Source of the DNA: Aquarana catesbeiana
Taxonomy: Eukaryota > Chordata > Amphibia > Anura > Ranidae
DNA length: 64,000 nucleotides
NCBI RefSeq assembly: GCF_042186555.1
Contig: NC_133328.1
Location: 330,268,539-330,332,538, forward strand
Direction of reading: 5' to 3'
The notes below the pieces were generated by a model. It was not told where the DNA came from and made no database searches. It was given only the letters and a program-made list of their open reading frames with translations. Position numbers and translations under genes: made by a program. Every line of letters begins with the position of its first letter. Position 1 is the first letter of the stretch. This document shows, piece by piece, positions 45,885 through 60,700 of this stretch.

Positions 45885-48800
45885 AGCTACCTGTAGAAGG
45901 TTGGTGGTGTTTTCCTGATCCTTTCACCACTGCAGGCAGCTACATTATTTTAACGTTAGTGTAATGCGTCCTCTGAACATTGTTCAGCTAAAGCTACAGG
46001 TTAGTGTAGTGCGTCCTCCTCACAGTGTTCAGCTAAAGCTAGAAGTTAGTGTAGTACGACCTCTGCACAGTGTTCAGCTAAAGTTACAAGTTAGTGTAGT
46101 GTGTCCACACAGTGTTCAGCTAAAGCTACAAGTTAGTGGAGTGCGACCTCCTCACAGTGTTCAGCCAAAGCTACAAGTTAGTGTAGTGCGTCCTCCTCAC
46201 AGTGTTCAGCTAAAGCTACAAGTTAGTGTAGTACGACCTCTGCACAGTGTTCAGCTAAAGCTACAAGTTAGTGTAGTGCGTCCACACAGTGTTCAGCTAA
46301 AGCTACAAGTTAGTGTAGTGCGACCTCTGCACAGTGTTCAGCTAAAGCTACAAGTTAGTGTAGTGCGTCCTCCTCACAGTGTTCAGCTAAAGCTACAAGT
46401 TAGTGTAGTACGACCTCTGCACAGTGTTCAGCTAAAGCTACAAGTTAGTGTAGTGCGTCCACACAGTGTTCAGCTAAAGCTACAAGTTAGTGTAGTGCGA
46501 CCTCTGCACAATGTTCAGCTAAAGCTACAAGTTAGTGTAGTGTGTCCTCCTCACAGTGTTCAGCAAAAGCTACAAGTTAGTGTAGCACGACCTCTGCACA
46601 GTGTTCAGCTAAAGCTACCTGTAGAAGGTTGGTGGTGTTTTCCTGATCCTATCACCACTGCAGGCAGCTACATTATCTTAACGTTAGTGTAATGCGTCCT
46701 CTGAACAGTGTTCAGCTAAAGCTACAGGTTAGTGTAGTGCGTCCTCCTCACAGTGTTCAGCTAAAGCTACAAGTTAGTGTAGTACGACCTCTGCACAGTA
46801 TTCAGCTAAAGCTACAAGTTAGTGTAGTGCGTCCACACAGTGTTCAGCTAAAGCTACAAGTTAGTGTAGTGCGACCTCTGCACAGTGTTCAGCTAAAGCT
46901 ACAAGTTAGTGTAGTGCGTCCTCCTCACAGTGTTCAGCAAAAGTTAAAAGTTAGTGTAGTGTGACCTCTGCACAGTGTTCAGCTAAAGCTACAAGTTAGT
47001 GTAGTGCGTCCTCTGAACAGTGTTCAGCTAAAGCTACAAGTTAGTGTAGTGCGTCCTCTGAACAGTGTTCAGCTAAAGCTACAAGTTAATGTAGTGTACA
47101 GTGTTCAGCTAAAGCTACAAGTTAGTGTAGTGCGTCCTCTGAACAGTGTTCAGCTAAAGCTACAAGTTAGTGTAGTGCACAGTGTTCAGCTAAAGCTACA
47201 AGTTAGTGTAGTGCATCCTCCTCACAGTATTCAGCTAGAGCTGCAAGTTAGCATAGTGTGACCTCTGCACAGTGTTCAGCTAAAGCTACAAGTTAGTGTA
47301 GTGCGTCCTCTGAACAGTGTTCAGCTAAAGCTACAAGTTGGTGTAATGCGTCCTCTTAACAGTGTTCAGCTAAAGCTACAGGTTAGTGTAGTGCGTCCTC
47401 CTCACAGTATTCAACTAAAGCTGCAAGTTAGCATAGTGTGACCTCTGCACAGTGTTCAGCTAAAGCTACAAGTTAGTGTAGTGCGTCCTCTGAACTGTTT
47501 TCAGCTAATGCTACAAGTTAGTGTAATGCGTCCTCTTAACAGTGTTCAGCTAAAGCTACAGGTTAGTGTAGTGCGTCCTCCTCACAGTGTTCTGCTAAAG
47601 CTACAAGTTAGTGTAGTACGACCTCTGCACAGTGTTCAGCTAAAGCTATAAGTTAGTGTAGTGCGTCCACACAGTGTTCTGCTAAAGCTACAAGTTAGTG
47701 TAGTGCGTCCTCTGAACAGTGTTCAGCTAAAGCTACAAGTTAGTGTAGTGCACAGTGTTCAGCTAAAGCTACAAGTTAGTGTAATGCATCCTCCTCACAG
47801 TATTCAGCTAAAGCTGCAAGTTAGCATAGTGTGACCTCTGCACAGTGTTCAGCTAAAGCTACAAGTTAGTGTAGTGCGTCCTCTGAACAGTGTTCAGCTA
47901 AAGCTACAAGTTAGTGTAATGCGTCCTCTGAACAGTTTTCAGCTAAAGCTACAGGTTAGTATAGTGCGTCCTCCTCACAGTGTTCAGCTAAAGCTACAAG
48001 TTAGTGTAGTACGACCTCTGCACAGTGTTCAGCTAAAGCTACAAGTTAGTGTAGTGCGTCCACACAGTGTTCAGCTAAAGCTACAAGTTAGTGTAGTGCA
48101 ACCTCTGCACAGTGTTCAGCTAAAGCTACAAGATAGTGTAGTGTGTCCTCTGAACAGTGTTCAGCTAAAGCTACAAGTTAGTGTAGTGCGTCCTCCTCAC
48201 AGTGTTCAGCTAAAGCAACAAGTTAGTGTAGTGCGACCTCTGCACAGTGTTCAGCTAAAGCTACAAGTTAGTGTAGTGCATCCTCTGAACAGTGTTCAGC
48301 TAAAGCTACAAATTAGTGTCATGCACAGTGTTCAGCTAAAGCTACAAGTTAGTGTAGTGCGACCTCTGCACAGTGTTCAGCTAAAGCTACAAGTTAGTGT
48401 AGTGCACAGTGTTCAGCTAAAGCTAAAAGTTAGTGTAGTGCATCCTCGTCGCAGTGTTCAGCTAAAGCTACAAGTTAGTGCAGTGCGTCCTCTGAACAGT
48501 GTTCAGCTAAAGCTACAAGTTAGTGTAGTGCACAGTGTTCAGCTAAAGCTACAAGTTAGTGTAGTGCATCCTCGTCACAGTGTTCAGCTAACGCTACAAG
48601 TTAGTGTAGTGCGTCCTCCTCACAGTGTTCAGCTAAAGCTACAAGTTAATGTAGTGCGACCTCTGCACAGTGTTCATCTAAAGCTACAAGTTAGTGTAGT
48701 GCGTCCTCCTCACAGTGTTCAGCTAAAGCTACAAGTTAGTGTAGTGCGTCCTCCTCACAGTGTTCAGCTAAAGCAACAAGTTAGTGTAGTGCGACCTCTG

Positions 48801-51800
48801 CACAGTGTTCAGCTAAAGCTACAATTTAGTGTAGTGCGTCCTTTGCACAGTGTTCAGCTAAAGCTAAAAGTTAATGTAGTGCGTCCACACAGTTTTCAGC
48901 TAAAGCTACAAGTTAGTGCAGTGCGTCCTCTGAACAGTGTTCAGCTAAAGCTACAAGTTAGTGTAGTGCACAGTGTTCAGCTAAAGCTACAAGTTAGTGT
49001 AGTGTCCTCCTCACAGTGTTCAGCTAAAGCTACAAGTTAGTGTAGTGCGTCCTCCTCACAGTGTTCAGCTAAAGCAACAAGTTAGTGTAGTGCGACCTCT
49101 GCACAGTGTTCAGCTAAAGCTACAAGTTAGTGTAGTGCGTCCTCCTCACAGTGTTCAGCTAAAGCTACAAGTTAGTGTAGTGCTTCCTCCTCACAGTGTT
49201 CAGCTAAAGCAACAAGTTAGTGTAGTGCGACCTCTGCACAGTGTTCAGCTAAAGCTACAAGTTAGTGTAGTGCACAGTGTTCAGCTAAAGCTACAAGTTA
49301 GTGTAGTGCGTCCTCCTCACAGTGTTCAGCTAAAGCAACAAGTTAGTGTAGTGCACAGTGTTCAGCTAAAGCTACAAGTTAGTGTAGTGTCCTCCTCACA
49401 GTGTTCAGCTAAAGCTACAAGTTAGTGTAGTGCGTCCTCCTCACAGTGTTCAGCTAAAGCAACAAGTTAGTGTAGTGTGACCTCTACACAGTGTTCAGCT
49501 AAAGCTACAAGTTAGTGTAGTGCGTCCTCTGAACAGTGTTCAGCTAAAGCTACAAGTTAGTGTAATGCGTCCTCTTAACAGTGTTCAGCTAAAGCTACAG
49601 GTTAGTGAAGTGCGTCCTCCTCACAGTGTTCAGCTAAAGCTACAAGTTAGTGTAGTATGACCTCTGCACAGTGTTCAGCTAAAGCTACAAGTTAGTGTAG
49701 TGCGTCCACACAGTGTTCTGCTAAAGCTACAAGTTAGTGTAGTGCGTCCTCTGAACAGTGTTCAGCTAAAGCAACAAGTTAGTGTAGTGCACAGTGTTCA
49801 GCTAAAGCTACAAGTTAGTGTAGTGCATCCTCGTCACAGTGTTCAGCTAAAGCTACAAGTTAGTGTAGTGCGACTTCTGCACAGTGTTCAGCTAAAGCTA
49901 CAAGTTAGTGCAATGCGTCCTCTGAACAGTGTTCAGCTAAAGCTACAAGTTAGTGCAGTGCACAGTGTTCAGCTAAAGCTACAAGTTAGTGTAGTATCCT
50001 CCCCACTGTGTTCAGCTAAAGCTACAAGTTAGTGTAGTGCATCCTCGTCATAGTGTTCAGCTAAAGCTACAAGTTAGTGTAGTGCGACCTCTGCACAGTG
50101 TTCAGCTAAAGCTACAAGTTAGTGTAGTGCGTCCACACAGTGTTCAGCTAAAGCTACAAGTTAGTGTAGTGCGACCTCTGCACAGTGTTCAGCTAAAGCT
50201 ACAAGTTAGTGTAGTGTGTCCTCCTCACAGTGTTCAGCAAAAGCTACAAGTTAGTGTAGCACGACCTCTGCACAGTGTTCAGCTAAAGCTACCTGTAGAA
50301 GGTTGGTGGTGTTTTCCTGATCCTATCACCACTGCAGGCAGCTACATTATTTTAACGTTAGTGTAATGCGTCCTCTGAACATTGTTCAGCTAAAGCTACA
50401 GGTTAGTGTAGTGCGTCCTCCTCACAGTGTTCAGCTAAAGCTAGAAGTTAGAGTAGTACGACCTCTGCACAGTGTTCAGCTAAAGTTACAAGTTAGTGTA
50501 GTGTGTCCACACAGTGTTCAGCTAAAGCTACAAGTTAGTGTAATGCGACCTCCTCACAGTGTTCAGCCAAAGCTACAAGTTAGTGTAGTGCGTCCTCCTC
50601 ACAGTGTTCAGCTAAAGCTACAAGTTAGTGTAGTACGACCTCTGCACAGTGTTCAGCTAAAGCTACAAGTTAGTGTAGTGCGTCCACACAGTGTTCAGCT
50701 AAAGCTGCAAGTTAGTGTAGTGCGACCTCTGCACAGTGTTCAGCTAAAGCTACAAGTTAGTGTAGTGCGTCCTCCTCACAGTGTTCAGCTAAAGCTACAA
50801 GTTAGTGTAGTACGACCTCTGCACAGTGTTCAGCTAAAGCTACAAGTTAGTGTAGTGCGTCCACACAGTGTTCAGCTAAAGCTACAAGTTAGTGTAGTGC
50901 GACCTCTGCACAATGTTCAGCTAAAGCTACAAGTTAGTGTAGTGTGTCCTCCTCACAGTGTTCAGCAAAAGCTACAAGTTAGTGTAGCACGACCTCTGCA
51001 CAGTGTTCAGCTAAAGCTACCTGTAGAAGGTTGGTGGTGTTTTCCTGATCCTATCACCACTGCAGGCAGCTACATTATCTTAACGTTAGTGTAATGCGTC
51101 CTCTGAACAGTGTTCAGCTAAAGCTACAGGTTAGTGTAGTGCGTCCTCCTCACAGTGTTCAGCTAAAGCTACAAGTTAGTGTAGTACGACCTCTGCACAG
51201 TATTCAGCTAAAGCTACAAGTTAGTGTAGTGCGTCCACACAGTGTTCAGCTAAAGCTACAAGTTAGTGTAGTGCGACCTCTGCACAGTGTTCAGCTAAAG
51301 CTACAAGTTAGTGTAGTGCGTCCTCCTCACAGTGTTCAGCAAAAGTTAAAAGTTAGTGTAGTGTGACCTCTGCACAGTGTTCAGCTAAAGCTACAAGTTA
51401 GTGTAGTGCGTCCTCTGAACAGTGTTCAGCTAAAGCTACAAGTTAGTGTAGTGCGTCCTCTGAACAGTGTTCAGCTAAAGCTACAAGTTAATGTAGTGTA
51501 CAGTGTTCAGCTAAAGCTACAAGTTAGTGTAGTGCGTCCTCTGAACAGTGTTCAGCTAAAGCTACAAGTTAGTGTAGTGCACAGTGTTCAGCTAAAGCTA
51601 CAAGTTAGTGTAGTGCATCCTCCTCACAGTATTCAGCTAGAGCTGCAAGTTAGCATAGTGTGACCTCTGCACAGTGTTCAGCTAAAGCTACAAGTTAGTG
51701 TAGTGCGTCCTCTGAACAGTGTTCAGCTAAAGCTACAAGTTGGTGTAATGCGTCCTCTTAACAGTGTTCAGCTAAAGCTACAGGTTAGTGTAGTGCGTCC

Positions 51801-53227
51801 TCCTCACAGTATTCAACTAAAGCTGCAAGTTAGCATAGTATGACCTCTGCACAGTGTTCAGCTAAAGCTACAAGTTAGTGTAGTGCGTCCTCTGAACTGT
51901 TTTCAGCTAATGCTACAAGTTAGTGTAATGCGTCCTCTTAACAGTGTTCAGCTAAAGCTACAGGTTAGTGTAGTGCGTCCTCCTCACAGTGTTCTGCTAA
52001 AGCTACAAGTTAGTGTAGTACGACCTCTGCACAGTGTTCAGCTAAAGCTATAAGTTAGTGTAGTGCGTCCACACAGTGTTCTGCTAAAGCTACAAGTTAG
52101 TGTAGTGCGTCCTCTGAACAGTGTTCAGCTAAAGCTACAAGTTAGTGTAGTGCACAGTGTTCAGCTAAAGCTACAAGTTAGTGTAATGCATCCTCCTCAC
52201 AGTATTCAGCTAAAGCTGCAAGTTAGCATAGTGTGACCTCTGCACAGTGTTCAGCTAAAGCTACAAGTTAGTGTAGTGCGTCCTCTGAACAGTGTTCAGC
52301 TAAAGCTACAAGTTAGTGTAATGCGTCCTCTGAACAGTTTTCAGCTAAAGCTACAGGTTAGTATAGTGCGTCCTCCTCACAGTGTTCAGCTAAAGCTACA
52401 AGTTAGTGTAGTACGACCTCTGCACAGTGTTCAGCTAAAGCTACAAGTTAGTGTAGTGCGTCCACACAGTGTTCAGCTAAAGCTACAAGTTAGTGTAGTG
52501 CAACCTCTGCACAGTGTTCAGCTAAAGCTACAAGATAGTGTAGTGTGTCCTCTGAACAGTGTTCAGCTAAAGCTACAAGTTAGTGTAGTGCGTCCTCCTC
52601 ACAGTGTTCAGCTAAAGCAACAAGTTAGTGTAGTGCGACCTCTGCACAGTGTTCAGCTAAAGCTACAAGTTAGTGTAGTGCATCCTCTGAACAGTGTTCA
52701 GCTAAAGCTACAAATTAGTGTCATGCACAGTGTTCAGCTAAAGCTACAAGTTAGTGTAGTGCGACCTCTGCACAGTGTTCAGCTAAAGCTACAAGTTAGT
52801 GTAGTGCACAGTGTTCAGCTAAAGCTAAAAGTTAGTGTAGTGCATCCTCGTCGCAGTGTTCAGCTAAAGCTACAAGTTAGTGCAGTGCGTCCTCTGAACA
52901 GTGTTCAGCTAAAGCTACAAGTTAGTGTAGTGCACAGTGTTCAGCTAAAGCTACAAGTTAGTGTAGTGCATCCTCGTCACAGTGTTCAGCTAACGCTACA
53001 AGTTAGTGTAGTGCGTCCTCCTCACAGTGTTCAGCTAAAGCTACAAGTTAATGTAGTGCGACCTCTGCACAGTGTTCATCTAAAGCTACAAGTTAGTGTA
53101 GTGCGTCCTCCTCACAGTGTTCAGCTAAAGCTACAAGTTAGTGTAGTGCGTCCTCCTCACAGTGTTCAGCTAAAGCAACAAGTTAGTGTAGTGCGACCTC
53201 TGCACAGTGTTCAGCTAAAGCTACAAG
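45885..53227. repeat. Array segmental duplication, ~2.94 kb, offset 4402 bp
   Basis: About 45885-48825 matches about 50287-53227 almost base for base, including rare variants (GAACATTGTTC, GCTAGAAG, CAGTATTCAGCTAGAGCTGC). The copies diverge after CAGCTAAAGCTACAA at 48825/53227. Start and end were read by eye. Confidence 0.85.
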
Positions 53228-54769
53228 TTAGTGTAGTGCACAGTGTTCAGCTAAAGCTACAAGTTAGTGTAGTGCATCCTCGTCACAGTGTTCAGCTAAA
53301 GCTACAAGTTAGTGTAGTGCGACCTCTGCACAGTGTTCAGCTAAAGCTACAAGTTAGTGCAGTGCACAGTGTTCAGCTAAAGCCAAAAGTTAGTGTAGTG
53401 TCCTCCTCACTGTGTTCAGCTAAAGCTACAAGTTAGTGTAGTGCGTCCTCCTCACAGTGTTAAACTAAAGCAACAAGTTAGTGTAGTGCGACCTCTGCAC
53501 AGTGTTCAGCTAAAGCTACAAGTTAGTGTTGTGCATCCTCTGAACAGTGTTCAGCTAAAGCTACAAGTTAGTGTAGTGCATTCTCTGAACAGTGTTCAGC
53601 TAAAGCTACAAGTAAGTTTAGTGCACAGTGTTCAGCTAAAGCTACAAGTTAGTGCAGTGCGTCCTCTGCACAGTGTTCAGCTAAAGCTACAAGTTAATGT
53701 AGTGCGTCCACACAGTTTTCAGCTAAAGCTACAAGTTAGTGCAGTGCGTCCTCTGAACAGTGTTCAGCTGAAGCTACAAGTCAGTGTAGTGCACAGTGTT
53801 CAGCTAAAGCTACAAGTTAGTGTAGTGCGTCCTCCTCACAGTGTTCAGCTAAAGATACAAGTTAGTGTAGTGCGTCCTCCTCACAGTGTTCAGCTAAAGC
53901 AACAAGTTAGTGTAGTGCGACCTCTGCACAGTGTTCAGCTAAAGCTACAAGTTAGTGTAGTGCGTCCTCCTCACAGTGTTCAGCTAAAGCTACAAGATAG
54001 TGTAGTGCGTCCTCCTCACAGTGTTCAGCTAAAGCAACAAGTTAGTGTAGTGCAACCTCTGCACAGTGTTCAGCTAAAGCTACAAGTTAGTGTAGTGCAC
54101 AGTGTTCAGCTAAAGCTACAAGTTAGTGTAGTGCGTCCTCCTCACAGTGTTCAGCTAAAGCAACAAGTTAGTGTAGTGCGACCTCTGCACAGCGTTCAGC
54201 TAAAGCTACAAGTTAGTGCAGTGCACAGTGTTCAGCTAAAGCCAAAAGTTAGTGTAGTGTCCTCCTCACTGTGTTCAGCTAAAGCTACAAGTTAGTGTAG
54301 TGCGTCCTCCTCACAGTGTTAAAGTAAAGCAACAAGTTAGTGTAGTGCGACCTCTGCACAGTGTTCAGCTAAAGCTACAAGTTAATGTAGTGCATCCTCT
54401 GAACAGTGTTCAGCTAAAGCTACAAGTTAGTGTTGTGCATCCTCTGAACAGTGTTCAGCTAAAGCTACAAGTTAGTGTAGTGCATTCTCTGAACAGTGTT
54501 CAGCTAAAGCTACAAGTAAGTTTAGTGCACAGTGTTCAGCTAAAGCTACAAGTTAGTGCAGTGCGTCCTCTGCACAGTGTTCAGCTAAAGCTACAAGTTA
54601 ATGTAGTGCGTCCACACAGTTTTCAGCTAAAGCTACAAGTTAGTGCAGTGCGTCCTCTGAACAGTGTTCAGCTGAAGCTACAAGTTAGTGTAGTGCACAG
54701 TGTTCAGCTAAAGCTACAAGTTAGTGTAGTGTCCTCCTCACAGTGTTCAGCTAAAGCTACAAGTTAGTG

Positions 54770-57700
54770 TAGTGCATCCTCCTCACAGTGTTCAGCTAAA
54801 GCAACAAGTTAGTGTAGTGCGACCTCTGCACAGTGTTCAGCTAAAGCTACAAGTTAGTGTAGTGCGTCCTCCTCACAGTGTTCAGCTAAAGCTACAAGTT
54901 AGTGTAGTGCGTCCTCCTCAGTGTTCAGCTAAAGCAACAAGTTAGTGTAGTGCGACCTCTGCACAGCGTTCAGCTAAAGCTACAAGTTAGTGTAGTGCAC
55001 AGTGTTCAGCTAAAGCTACAAGTTAGTGTAGTGCATCCTCGTCACAGTGTTCAGCTAATGCTACAAGTTAGTGTAGTGCGACCTCTGCACAGTGTTCAGC
55101 TAAAGCTACAAGTTAGTGCAATGCGTCCTCTGAACAGTGTTCAGCTAAAGCTACAAGTTAGTGCAGTGCACAGTGTTCAGCTAAAGCTACAAGTTAGTGT
55201 AGTGCGTCCACACAGTGTTCAGCTAAAGCTACAAGTTAGTGTAGTGCGACCTCTGCACAGTGTTCAGCTAAAGGTACAAGTTAGTGTAGTGTGTCCTCCT
55301 CACAGTGTTCAGCAAAAGCTACAAGTTAGTGTAGCACGACCTCTGCACAGTGTTCAGCTAAAGCTACCTGTAGAAGGTTGGTGGTGTTTTCCTGATCCTA
55401 TCACCACTGCAGGCAGCTACATTATTTTAACGTTAGTGTAATGCGTCCTCTGAACAGTGTTCAGCTAAAGCTACAGGTTAGTGTAGTGCGTCCTCCTCAC
55501 AGTGTTCAGCTAAAGCTAGAAGTTAGTGTAGTACGACCTCTGCACAGTGTTCAGCTAAAGCTACAAGTTAGTGTAGTGTGTCCACACAGTGTTCAGCTAA
55601 AGCTACAAGTTAGTGTAGTGCGACCTCTGCACAGTGTTCAGCTAAAGCTACAAGTTAGTGTAGTGCGTCCTCCTCACAGTGTTCAGCTAAAGCTACAAGT
55701 TAGTGTAGTACGACCTCTGCACAGTGTTCAGCTAAAGCTACAAGTTAGTGTAGTGCGTCCACACAGTGTTCAGCTAAAGCTACAAGTTAGTGTAGTGCAA
55801 CCTCTGCACAGTGTTCAGCTAAAGCTACAAGTTAGTGTAGTGTGTCCTCCTCACAGTGTTCAGCTAAAGCTACAAGTTAGTGTATTGCGTCCTCTGAACA
55901 GTGTTCAGCTAAAGCTACAAGTTAATGTAGTGTACAGTGTTCAGCTAAAGCTACAAGTTAGTGTAGTGCGTCCTCTGAACAGTGTTCAGCTAAAGCTACA
56001 AGTTAGTGTAGTGCACAGTGTTCAGCTAAAGCTACAAGTTAGTGTAATGCATCCTCCTCACAGTATTCAGCTAAAGCTGCAAGTTAGCATAGTGTGACCT
56101 CTGCACAGTGTTCAGCTAAAGCTACAAGTTAGTGTAGTGCGTCCTCTGAACAGTGTTCAGCTAAAGCTACAAGTTAGTGTAATGCGTCCTCTGAACAGTG
56201 TTCAGCTAAAGCTACAGGTTAGTGTAGTGCGTCCTCCTCACAGTGTTCAGCTAAAGCTACAAGTTAGTGTAGTACGACCTCTGCACAGTGTTCAGCTAAA
56301 GCTACAAGTTAGTGTAGTGCGTCCACACAGTGTTCAGCTAAAGCTACAAGTTAGTGTAGTGCAACCTCTGCACAGTGTTCAGCTAAAGTTAAAAGTTAGT
56401 GTAGTGTGTCCTCTGAACAGTGTTCAGCTAAAGCTACAAGTTAGTGTAGTGCGTCCTCCTCACAGTGTTCAGCTAAAGTTAAAAGTTAGTGTAGTGCGAC
56501 CTCTGCACAGTGTTCAGCTAAAGCTACAAGTTAGTGTACTGCGACCTCTGCACAGTGTTCAGCTAAAGCTACAAGTTAGTGTAGTGCAACCTCTGCACAG
56601 TGTTCAGCTAAAGCTACAAGTTAGTGTAGTGTGTCCTCCTCACAGTGTTCAGCAAAAGCTACAAGTTAGTGTAGCACGACCTCTGCACAGTGTTCAGCTA
56701 AAGCTACCTGTAGAAGGTTGGTGGTGTTTTCCTGATCCTATCACCACTGCAGGCAGCTACATTATTTTAACGTTAGTGTAGTTCGTCCTCTGCACAGTGT
56801 TCAGCTAAAGCTACAAGTTAGTGTAATGCCCGGTTTTCAGCTAAAGCTACAAGTTAGTGTAGTGCATCCTCCTCACAGTATTCAGCTAAAGCTGCAAGTT
56901 AGCATAGTGTGACCTCTGCACAGTGTTCAGCTAAAGCTACAAGTTAGTGTAGTGCGTCCTCTGAACAGTGTTCAGCTAAAGCTACAAGTTAGTGTAATGC
57001 GTCCTCTGAACAGTGTTCAGCTAAAGCTACAGGTTAGTGTAGTGCGTCCTCCTCACAGTGTTCAGCTAAAGCTACAAGTTAGTGTAGTACGACCTCTGCA
57101 CAGTGTTCAGCTAAAGCTACAAGTTAGTGTAGTGCATCCACACAGTGTTCAGCTAAAGCTACAAGTTAGTGTAGTGCGACCTCTGCACAGTGTTCAGCTA
57201 AAGCTAAAGTTAGTGTAGTGCGTCCTCCTCACAGTGTTCAGCTAAAGTTAAAAGTTAGTGTAGTGCGACCTCTGCACAGTGTTCAGCTAAAGCTACAAGT
57301 TAGTGTAGTGCGTCCTCTGAACAGTGTTCAGCTAAAGCTACAAGTTAGTGTAGTGCAGTGTTAAGCTAAAGTTACAAGTTAGTGTAGTGCGTTCTCCTCA
57401 CAGTGTTCAGCTAAAGCTACAAGTTAGTGTAGTTTGTCCTCCTCACAGTGTTCAGCTAAAGCTACAAGTTAGTGTAGTGCGACCTCTGCACAGTGTTCAG
57501 CTAAAGCTACAAGTTAGTGTAGTGCAACCTCTGCACAGTGTTCAGCTAAAGCTACAAGTTAGTGTAGTGTGTCCTCCTCACAGTGTTCAGCTAAAGCTAC
57601 AAGTTAGTGTAGCACGACCTCTGCACAGTGTTCAGCTAAAGCTACCTGTAGATGGTTGGTGGTGTTTTCCTGATCCTATCACCACTGCAGGCAGCTACAT

Positions 57701-60700
57701 TATTTTAAAGTTAGTGTAGTGCGTCCTCTGCACAGTGTTCAGCTAAAGCTATCTGTAGAAGGTTGGTGGTGTTTTCCTGATCCTATCACTACCACAGGCA
57801 GCTACATTATTTACACCTTAGTGTAGTGTGACCTCTGCACAGTGTTAAGCTAAATCTACCTGTAGAAGGTTTGTGGTGTTTTCCTGATCCTAATACTATA
57901 CATTATTTTAACGTTAGTGTAGTGCGTCCTCTTCACAGTGTTCAGCTAAAGCTACAAGTTAGTGTAGTGCGTCCTCCTCACAGTGTTCAGCTAAAGCAAC
58001 AAGTTAGTGTAGTGCGACCTCTGCACAGTGTTCAGCTAAAGCTACAAGTTAGTGTAGTGCGTCCTCCTCACAGTGTTCAGCTAAAGCTACAAGTTAGTGT
58101 AGTGCGTCCTCCTCACAGTGTTCCGCTAAAGCAACAAGTTAGTGTAGTGCGACCTCTGCACAGCGTTCAGCTAAAGCTACAAGTTAGTGTAGTGCACAGT
58201 GTTCAGCTAAAGCTACAAGTTAGTGTAGTGCATCCTCGTCACAGTGTTCAGCTAATGCTACAAGTTAGTGTAGTGCGACCTCTGCACAGTGTTCAGCTAA
58301 AGCTACAAGTTAGTGCAATGCGTCCTCTGAACAGTGTTCAGCTAAAGCTACAAGTTAGTGCAGTGCACAGTGTTCAGCTAAAGCTACAAGTTAGTGTAGT
58401 ATCCTCCCCACTGTGTTCAGCTAAAGCTACAAGTTAGTGTAGTGCATCCTCGTCATAGTGTTCAGCTAAAGCTACAAGTTAGTGTAGTGCGACCTCTGCA
58501 CAGTGTTCAGCTAAAGCTACAAGTTAGTGTAGTGCGTCCACACAGTGTTCAGCTAAAGCTACAAGTTAGTGTAGTGCGACCTCTGCACAGTGTTCAGCTA
58601 AAGGTACAAGTTAGTGTAGTGTGTCCTCCTCACAGTGTTCAGCAAAAGCTACAAGTTAGTGTAGCACGACCTCTGCACAGTGTTCAGCTAAAGCTACCTG
58701 TAGAAGGTTGGTGGTGTTTTCCTGATCCTATCACCACTGCAGGCAGCTACATTATTTTAACGTTAGTGTAATGCGTCCTCTGAACAGTGTTCAGCTAAAG
58801 CTACAGGTTAGTGTAGTGCGTCCTCCTCACAGTGTTCAGCTAAAGCTAGAAGTTAGTGTAGTACGACCTCTGCACAGTGTTCAGCTAAAGCTACAAGTTA
58901 GTGTAGTGTGTCCACACAGTGTTCAGCTAAAGCTACAAGTTAGTGTAGTGCGACCTCTGCACAGTGTTCAGCTAAAGCTACAAGTTAGTGTAGTGCGTCC
59001 TCCTCACAGTGTTCAGCTAAAGCTACAAGTTAGTGTAGTACGACCTCTGCACAGTGTTCAGCTAAAGCTACAAGTTAGTGTAGTGCGTCCATACAGTGTT
59101 CAGCTAAAGCTACAAGTTAGTGTAGTGCAACCTCTGCACAGTGTTCAGCTAAAGCTACAAGTTAGTGTAGTGTGTCCTCCTCACAGTGTTCAGCTAAAGC
59201 TACAAGTTAGTGTATTGCGTCCTCTGAACAGTGTTCAGCTAAAGCTACAAGTTAATGTAGTGTACAGTGTTCAGCTAAAGCTACAAGTTAGTGTAGTGCG
59301 TCCTCTGAACAGTGTTCAGCTAAAGCTACAAGTTAGTGTAGTGCACAGTGTTCAGCTAAAGCTACAAGTTAGTGTAATGCATCCTCCTCACAGTATTCAG
59401 CTAAAGCTGCAAGTTAGCATAGTGTGACCTCTGCACAGTGTTCAGCTAAAGCTACAAGTTAGTGTAGTGCGTCCTCTGAACAGTGTTCAGCTAAAGCTAC
59501 AAGTTAGTGTAATGCGTCCTCTGAACAGTGTTCAGCTAAAGCTACAGGTTAGTGTAGTGCGTCCTCCTCACAGTGTTCAGCTAAAGCTACAAGTTAGTGT
59601 AGTACGACCTCTGCACAGTGTTCAGCTAAAGCTACAAGTTAGTGTAGTGCGTCCACACAGTGTTCAGCTAAAGCTACAAGTTAGTGTAGTGCAACCTCTG
59701 CACAGTGTTCAGCTAAAGTTAAAAGTTAGTGTAGTGTGTCCTCTGAACAGTGTTCAGCTAAAGCTACAAGTTAGTGTAGTGCGTCCTCCTCACAGTGTTC
59801 AGCTAAAGTTAAAAGTTAGTGTAGTGCGACCTCTGCACAGTGTTCAGCTAAAGCTACAAGTTAGTGTACTGCGACCTCTGCACAGTGTTCAGCTAAAGCT
59901 ACAAGTTAGTGTAGTGCAACCTCTGCACAGTGTTCAGCTAAAGCTACAAGTTAGTGTAGTGTGTCCTCCTCACAGTGTTCAGCAAAAGCTACAAGTTAGT
60001 GTAGCACGACCTCTGCACAGTGTTCAGCTAAAGCTACCTGTAGAAGGTTGGTGGTGTTTTCCTGATCCTATCACCACTGCAGGCAGCTACATTATTTTAA
60101 CGTTAGTGTAGTTCGTCCTCTGCACAGTGTTCAGCTAAAGCTACAAGTTAGTGTAATGCCCGGTTTTCAGCTAAAGCTACAAGTTAGTGTAGTGCATCCT
60201 CCTCACAGTATTCAGCTAAAGCTGCAAGTTAGCATAGTGTGACCTCTGCACAGTGTTCAGCTAAAGCTACAAGTTAGTGTAGTGCGTCCTCTGAACAGTG
60301 TTCAGCTAAAGCTACAAGTTAGTGTAATGCGTCCTCTGAACAGTGTTCAGCTAAAGCTACAGGTTAGTGTAGTGCGTCCTCCTCACAGTGTTCAGCTAAA
60401 GCTACAAGTTAGTGTAGTACGACCTCTGCACAGTGTTCAGCTAAAGCTACAAGTTAGTGTAGTGCATCCACACAGTGTTCAGCTAAAAATACAAGTTAGT
60501 GTAGTGCGACCTCTGCACAGTGTTCAGCTAAAGCTAAAGTTAGTATAGTGCGTCCTCCTCACAGTGTTCAGCTAAAGTTAAAAGTTAGTGTAGTGCGACC
60601 TCTGCACAGTGTTCAGCTAAAGCTACAAGTTAGTGTAGTGCGTCCTCTGAACAGTGTTCAGCTAAAGCTACAAGTTAGTGTAGTGCAGTGTTAAGCTAAA

